Source: Gorillibacterium sp.
GTDB taxonomy: Bacteria; Bacillota; Bacilli; Paenibacillales; NBRC-103111
Reading direction: 5' to 3'
Assembly: GCA_014380705.1 (NCBI GenBank)
Contig: JACMJI010000233.1
Coordinates: 1-16,930, forward strand
Length of the DNA: 16,930 bases
The notes under the pieces are model-generated. The model was not told the origin of the DNA. It did no database searches and saw only the letters and a program-made list of their open reading frames with translations. How positions within the stretch are numbered: position 1 is the stretch's first letter; each line of letters opens with the position of its first letter. The position numbers and the translations under genes are program-made. Below, one piece after another: positions 14,501-16,930 of the stretch.

Positions 14501-14655
14501 AGCTTTCTCGCGATAATTAGAAGGGTTTTGATGTTTGCTATTCAATATCAAGTAGGTCTTATTTCCGAACAATTTAACACATAGCAAGTCCATAATCGTT
14601 TTTTTGGCATAATAAACGTTGCTAATCAAGGTTATTTAGAAAAAGTCAATGATTT
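14501..14655. other. Rest of the GNAT / sodA divergent gap
   Basis: The gap between the GNAT gene and sodA is 384 bp. Apart from the cre-like pair and the sodA promoter I see only AT-rich sequence, with no reading frame, repeat or stable hairpin worth naming. Confidence 0.4.
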
Positions 14656-14684
14656 TTGCAACATGTGGTTAATTTGTTTATAAT
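14656..14684 (+). promoter_or_regulatory. Predicted sigma-A promoter of sodA
   Basis: TTGCAA (14656-14661) and a perfect TATAAT (14679-14684) are exactly 17 bp apart. The leader is about 47 nt and carries GAGGAGGG 8 bases before the ATG, which predicts strong expression. Confidence 0.75.
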
Positions 14685-14737
14685 GAGTACAGAAAGAATA
14701 TTTTAAACCAAGTTTTACATACGAGGAGGGATTCACC

Positions 14738-15346
14738 ATGGCTCATCAATTACCGTCTTTGCCATACGCCAATGATGCTCTGGAACCACATTTTGATGCT
14801 TTAACGATGGAGATCCACCATGATCGTCACCATGCCGCTTATGTTAACAATCTAAATGCTGCTTTGGAAAGTGCTCCTGAGCTTCAGGACAAATCTATCG
14901 AAGCACTTATCGCTAACCTAGATGCTGTTCCGGAATCCATTCGTACCACTGTTCGCAACAATGGTGGCGGTCACGCTAACCATTCCCTGTTCTGGCTAGT
15001 TCTTAGCCCGAATGGCGGTGGTGAACCAACAGGCGCTATCGCTGAAGCAATCGAAACTGAACTTGGTGGTTATGCCAAATTCAAAGAAGACTTCGCTAAG
15101 GCAGCGACAACCCGCTTCGGTAGTGGTTGGGCATGGCTTGCTGTCAAGAATGGCAAACTTGTGGTTACAAGTACACCGAACCAAGACAACCCGCTGTCTG
15201 AAGGAGCAACCCCTATTCTCGGTCTTGACGTATGGGAGCATGCCTATTACCTGAAGTTCCAAAACAAGCGTCCTGATTATATCGGCGCCTTCTGGAATCT
15301 CATTAACTGGGATGAAGTAAACAATCGTTACGCAGCAGCTAAATAA
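14738..15346 (+). CDS. sodA: Manganese superoxide dismutase
   Basis: SodA dismutates superoxide in the cytoplasm. The 202-residue protein is normal in length. Metal ligands are H27 ([13 protein letters not shown]), H82 ([11 protein letters not shown]), D164 and H168 ([13 protein letters not shown]). The GGGHANH segment and Gln149 (TPNQDNPL) are typical of Mn-dependent rather than Fe-dependent forms; cambialism cannot be excluded. It has a strong promoter and ribosome binding site. Folded repeat copy B begins within about 10 bases of the stop and would be transcribed as the 3' untranslated region before the terminator at 15521. It coexists with the longer SOD fusion at 8414-9565, from which it differs strongly, so they are not a recent duplication. 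Confidence 0.97.
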   Translation: MAHQLPSLPYANDALEPHFDALTMEIHHDRHHAAYVNNLNAALESAPELQDKSIEALIANLDAVPESIRTTVRNNGGGHANHSLFWLVLSPNGGGEPTGAIAEAIETELGGYAKFKEDFAKAATTRFGSGWAWLAVKNGKLVVTSTPNQDNPLSEGATPILGLDVWEHAYYLKFQNKRPDYIGAFWNLINWDEVNNRYAAAK

Positions 15347-15350
15347 TAAG

Positions 15351-15510
15351 CGAAGCAGAAACCATGGACGTTACAGATTTGTATGTTGGCTTCGGGCACT
15401 CTTGAAATTGCATCCTCTGATTAGATGAGGGAAACGATGCAATATTCAAAGGCGCCACGTAAACTCTTCGCTCAACACACAAATCCTCCACTTTGGTTAC
15501 TGGGCATTGC
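15351..15510 (+). repeat. Folded intergenic repeat, copy B (3' of sodA)
   Basis: The core 15357-15502 aligns with copy A (4372-4516) at roughly three quarters of positions by eye. The best-conserved blocks are GACGTTAC, CTCTTGAAAT, GCATCCTCTGATTAG and AAAGGCGCC[G/A]CGTAAACTC. The inner stem is TTGAAATTGCATC with GATGCAATATTCAA (one inserted base). One G-C pair of copy A is a T-A pair here, a compensatory change. The middle stem GATTTGTATGTTGG / CAACACACAAATC is better paired than in copy A. The outer stem is short, CAGAAACCA with TGGTTACTG (8 of 9), and has no T-run. It is in the same orientation as copy A. Confidence 0.75.
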
Positions 15511-15520
15511 CAGAACACGA

Positions 15521-15574
15521 AAAAGATCGCAGTCCATTTGGCCTAGACGGCTTATGGCATGCGATCTTTTATAA
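15521..15574 (+). terminator. Terminator of sodA
   Basis: AAAAGATCGCA (15521-15531) pairs perfectly with TGCGATCTTTT (15560-15570) and an inner CCAT...GGCC / GGCT...ATGG stem extends the hairpin. The tail TTTTATAAT follows. Confidence 0.8.
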
Positions 15575-15590
15575 TTCTAAACTTCTTCAA

Positions 15591-15627
15591 CAACCTGAGC
15601 CGGGGATTGTATCCTTGGCTCAGGTTG
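15591..15627. terminator. Second hairpin between sodA and the secreted-protein gene
   Basis: An 11-bp perfect stem CAACCTGAGCC (15591-15601) / GGCTCAGGTTG (15617-15627) lies 22 bp beyond the stop of the minus-strand gene. It probably terminates that gene and backs up the sodA terminator, though its T-tails are weak on both strands. Confidence 0.6.
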
Positions 15628-15648
15628 TTCTTGATTCTTAGCCTAGTC

Positions 15649-16425
15649 CTAGTGGTCGGAGGTATTGGTGCTTGACTTGGTCACGCGCTTTGCATCAATC
15701 ATTTTCTCCAGCATCGGGGTCAAGTCCTCTTTGATCTTTGCAATCAGTTTGTCCCGGGGTATTCCGTGGGCTGAAGCAATCTCAGCTAGACTTTTACCTT
15801 CCTGTAGCTGCTTATTCAGCTCATCCTTGGAGATCCCAATGATGGCGGCGATGTGGGCAAATTGCCCGCCCATCCGGTGCATTCGTTGTTCGTGCATAGG
15901 GCCTATCTCGACGAATGCCAAGCCCTTAATCTCGACACGTTCGGCCCACTTATCAACCAGCCTCTTCTTCAAACGCTCAGCCGTTCCGATTGTCATCTTC
16001 CCGCTTTTTACCGCATCATCCAGCCTGACGGTTGTTTTAGCCGTTAGCTCCTCAATTAATTTATCTTTGGTCATTCCTTTATCTATAGCAATATCGGCTA
16101 GACTCTTGCCAGTCTTTAATTGCTCCTTCAATTCATCTACAGTAAGACCCAGAACAGCAGCCGCGTCCGCGTAAGAACGATGTTCACCAGCAGACCGGTC
16201 AGAAGAGTGGGCTCCCATCTTCAATGAGTGCCGACTATCCATCATCCCCTCTCTGGGCTTCTCCTCAGGGTTAAGGACCGTAGAAGCGTTACTCATAGGC
16301 TGTGCTTGAATGATGCCTGTTGATAGCACCTCTGAGCTCTCCGCCGCATATATCATCCCCCCGCCGCCCAAGGCAAGAGTAAGGGCTAACCCTCCGACAA
16401 TCCATTTATTTGATTGAGTAGACAT
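15649..16425 (-). CDS. Secreted protein with two LTxDELKxxLxxGKSLAxIA repeats
   Basis: This is a 258-residue exported protein of unknown function. A signal peptide (residues 1-27, WIVGGLALTLALGGGGMIYA, likely cut after AYA-like IYA before AES) leads the chain. Two copies of one ~45-residue helical repeat follow. The first, about 85-130, is DAAAVLGLTVDELKEQLKTG then KSLADIAIDKGMTKDKLIEEL. The second, about 189-234, is HIAAIIGISKDELNKQLQEG then KSLAEIASAHGIPRDKLIAKI. Between them is a charged helix, LDDAVKSGKMTIGTAERLKKRL. The SLAxIAxxxGxxxDxL pattern recalls short LysM-like or DNA-binding-like helical repeats seen in many secreted Bacillales proteins. It is rich in Met and His between 60 and 85 (REGMMDSRHSLKMGAHSS). 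The ATG at 16425 has GAAGGGA upstream. No promoter is obvious. Confidence 0.75.
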   Translation of the reverse strand: MSTQSNKWIVGGLALTLALGGGGMIYAAESSEVLSTGIIQAQPMSNASTVLNPEEKPREGMMDSRHSLKMGAHSSDRSAGEHRSYADAAAVLGLTVDELKEQLKTGKSLADIAIDKGMTKDKLIEELTAKTTVRLDDAVKSGKMTIGTAERLKKRLVDKWAERVEIKGLAFVEIGPMHEQRMHRMGGQFAHIAAIIGISKDELNKQLQEGKSLAEIASAHGIPRDKLIAKIKEDLTPMLEKMIDAKRVTKSSTNTSDH

Positions 16426-16567
16426 TGTTGTCCCTTCTTTCCGAGTTATAGGGAAATGTCCCCAAGGATAGTCTACCCTTTTTCTGCGATCTATAGCTTA
16501 AGAATAGATAAAATTTTTTTGTTTATCGTTAAAAAAAGGGCCTTAGCAGAATAGACAACTTTAAGAG

Positions 16568-16590
16568 TAAAAAGTAGCCTAGTAGAGGCT
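16568..16590 (-). terminator. Weak possible terminator after mutY
   Basis: On the minus strand AGCCT-CTACT-AGGCT followed by ACTTTTTACT gives a 5-bp stem with a T-rich tail about 120 bp beyond the mutY stop. The stem is short, so this is only a candidate. The rest of 16426-16639 is AT-rich and shows nothing else. Confidence 0.3.
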
Positions 16591-16639
16591 TTATTAATCT
16601 AACTTCTGTAAACCCCTAAAAAGCTTGGAGACCATTAAA

Positions 16640-16742
16640 AAATAGCGATAGGTTTGTCAAACGCCTGGAGTACATTCATTGATAATCCGCTAAATAGCGA
16701 TAGGTTTGTCAAACGCCTGGAGTACATTCATTGATGATCCGC
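16640..16742. repeat. 51-bp tandem duplication at the mutY 3' end
   Basis: 16640-16690 and 16692-16742 match at 50 of 51 positions (one A/G difference at 16684 versus 16736), separated by one base. The right copy contains the last ten sense codons and the stop of mutY; the left copy lies just outside the gene. Confidence 0.9.
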
Positions 16743-16930
16743 AGGAACAGATTGGGGAAGGCGTAGCGGTGCAGCTCGCCCGGTGCCATCCAGGCATAGC
16801 CCGGTGGCAGTGCCTCTGGCGTTGCCGCAGCAGCGGCTAGCCGGCAGCGGTACACGCGCATGTCCCACTTCAGGTGGCTGAACGTATGCTCCGCATCGAT
16901 CAGCCACTCTTCCGGGACAATGCGCAGCCC
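16709..16930 (-). CDS. mutY: A/G-specific adenine glycosylase, C-terminal fragment (runs off the window)
   Basis: MutY removes adenine mispaired with 8-oxoguanine. Only the last 73 residues are visible, from the C-terminal NUDIX-like 8-oxoG recognition domain. The segment HTFSHLKWDMRVYRCRL contains the Phe-Ser-His loop known in Geobacillus MutY to contact 8-oxoguanine, and YAWMAPGELHRYAFPNLFLRII is the usual closing helix region. The frame ends at a TGA (16711-16709) inside a 51-bp tandem duplication, so the final residues (about NECTPGV) may be altered from the ancestral tail. The catalytic HhH and FeS domains lie beyond the window edge. This fragment is visibly richer in G and C than the neighbouring genes. 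Confidence 0.85.
   Translation of the reverse strand, partial: GLRIVPEEWLIDAEHTFSHLKWDMRVYRCRLAAAAATPEALPPGYAWMAPGELHRYAFPNLFLRIINECTPGV

Overview
The window looks like chromosome from a low-to-mid GC, spore-forming Firmicute, most likely Paenibacillus or a close relative. The gene content fits Bacillales: CitB-type aconitase, a YneF-family membrane protein, a YgaC-like DUF402 protein, QueG with C-terminal HEAT repeats, MnSOD, an ECF sigma/anti-sigma pair, and strong AGGAGG ribosome binding sites. The genus is inferred from protein style and repeat style, not proven. I see no rRNA, tRNA, CRISPR array, transposase or phage gene.

Layout from left to right. The minus strand carries the 5' part of a D-Ala-D-Ala ligase (ddl), preceded by a putative papain-like amidase. 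Divergent from these is acnA on the plus strand. acnA converges on an ECF sigma factor / membrane anti-sigma operon on the minus strand, and the 325 bp between them hold a bidirectional terminator and a folded repeat, copy A. Upstream of the sigma gene lie about 930 bp without a gene, filled with several repeat types. Next come an IclR-family regulator (minus) and, divergent from it, a DUF2935-like/superoxide dismutase fusion (plus). A minus-strand block follows, read right to left: GNAT acetyltransferase, DUF402 phosphatase-like protein, queG, an HD-GYP-like protein, yneF and folE. sodA (plus) follows, with the second folded repeat, copy B, directly behind its stop codon. The window ends with a secreted two-repeat protein and the 3' end of mutY, both minus.

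Functional threads. Aconitase (an oxidant-sensitive 4Fe-4S enzyme), two superoxide dismutases and a 4Fe-4S QueG give an oxidative/metal-metabolism flavour. FolE makes the pterin precursor used for both folate and queuosine, and QueG does the last queuosine step. The IclR regulator may control itself and acnA, because both 5' leaders carry the same inverted repeat, GTTTCA-N5-TGAAAC.

The most unusual signals are non-coding. They are: (1) a roughly 145-nt element, present behind acnA and behind sodA in the same orientation, with nested stems and one compensatory base-pair change; (2) a 182-bp intergenic array in which four TAACGG-N13-TATT units stand in an exactly mirror-symmetric 50-bp layout; (3) the shared inverted repeat at acnA and iclR.
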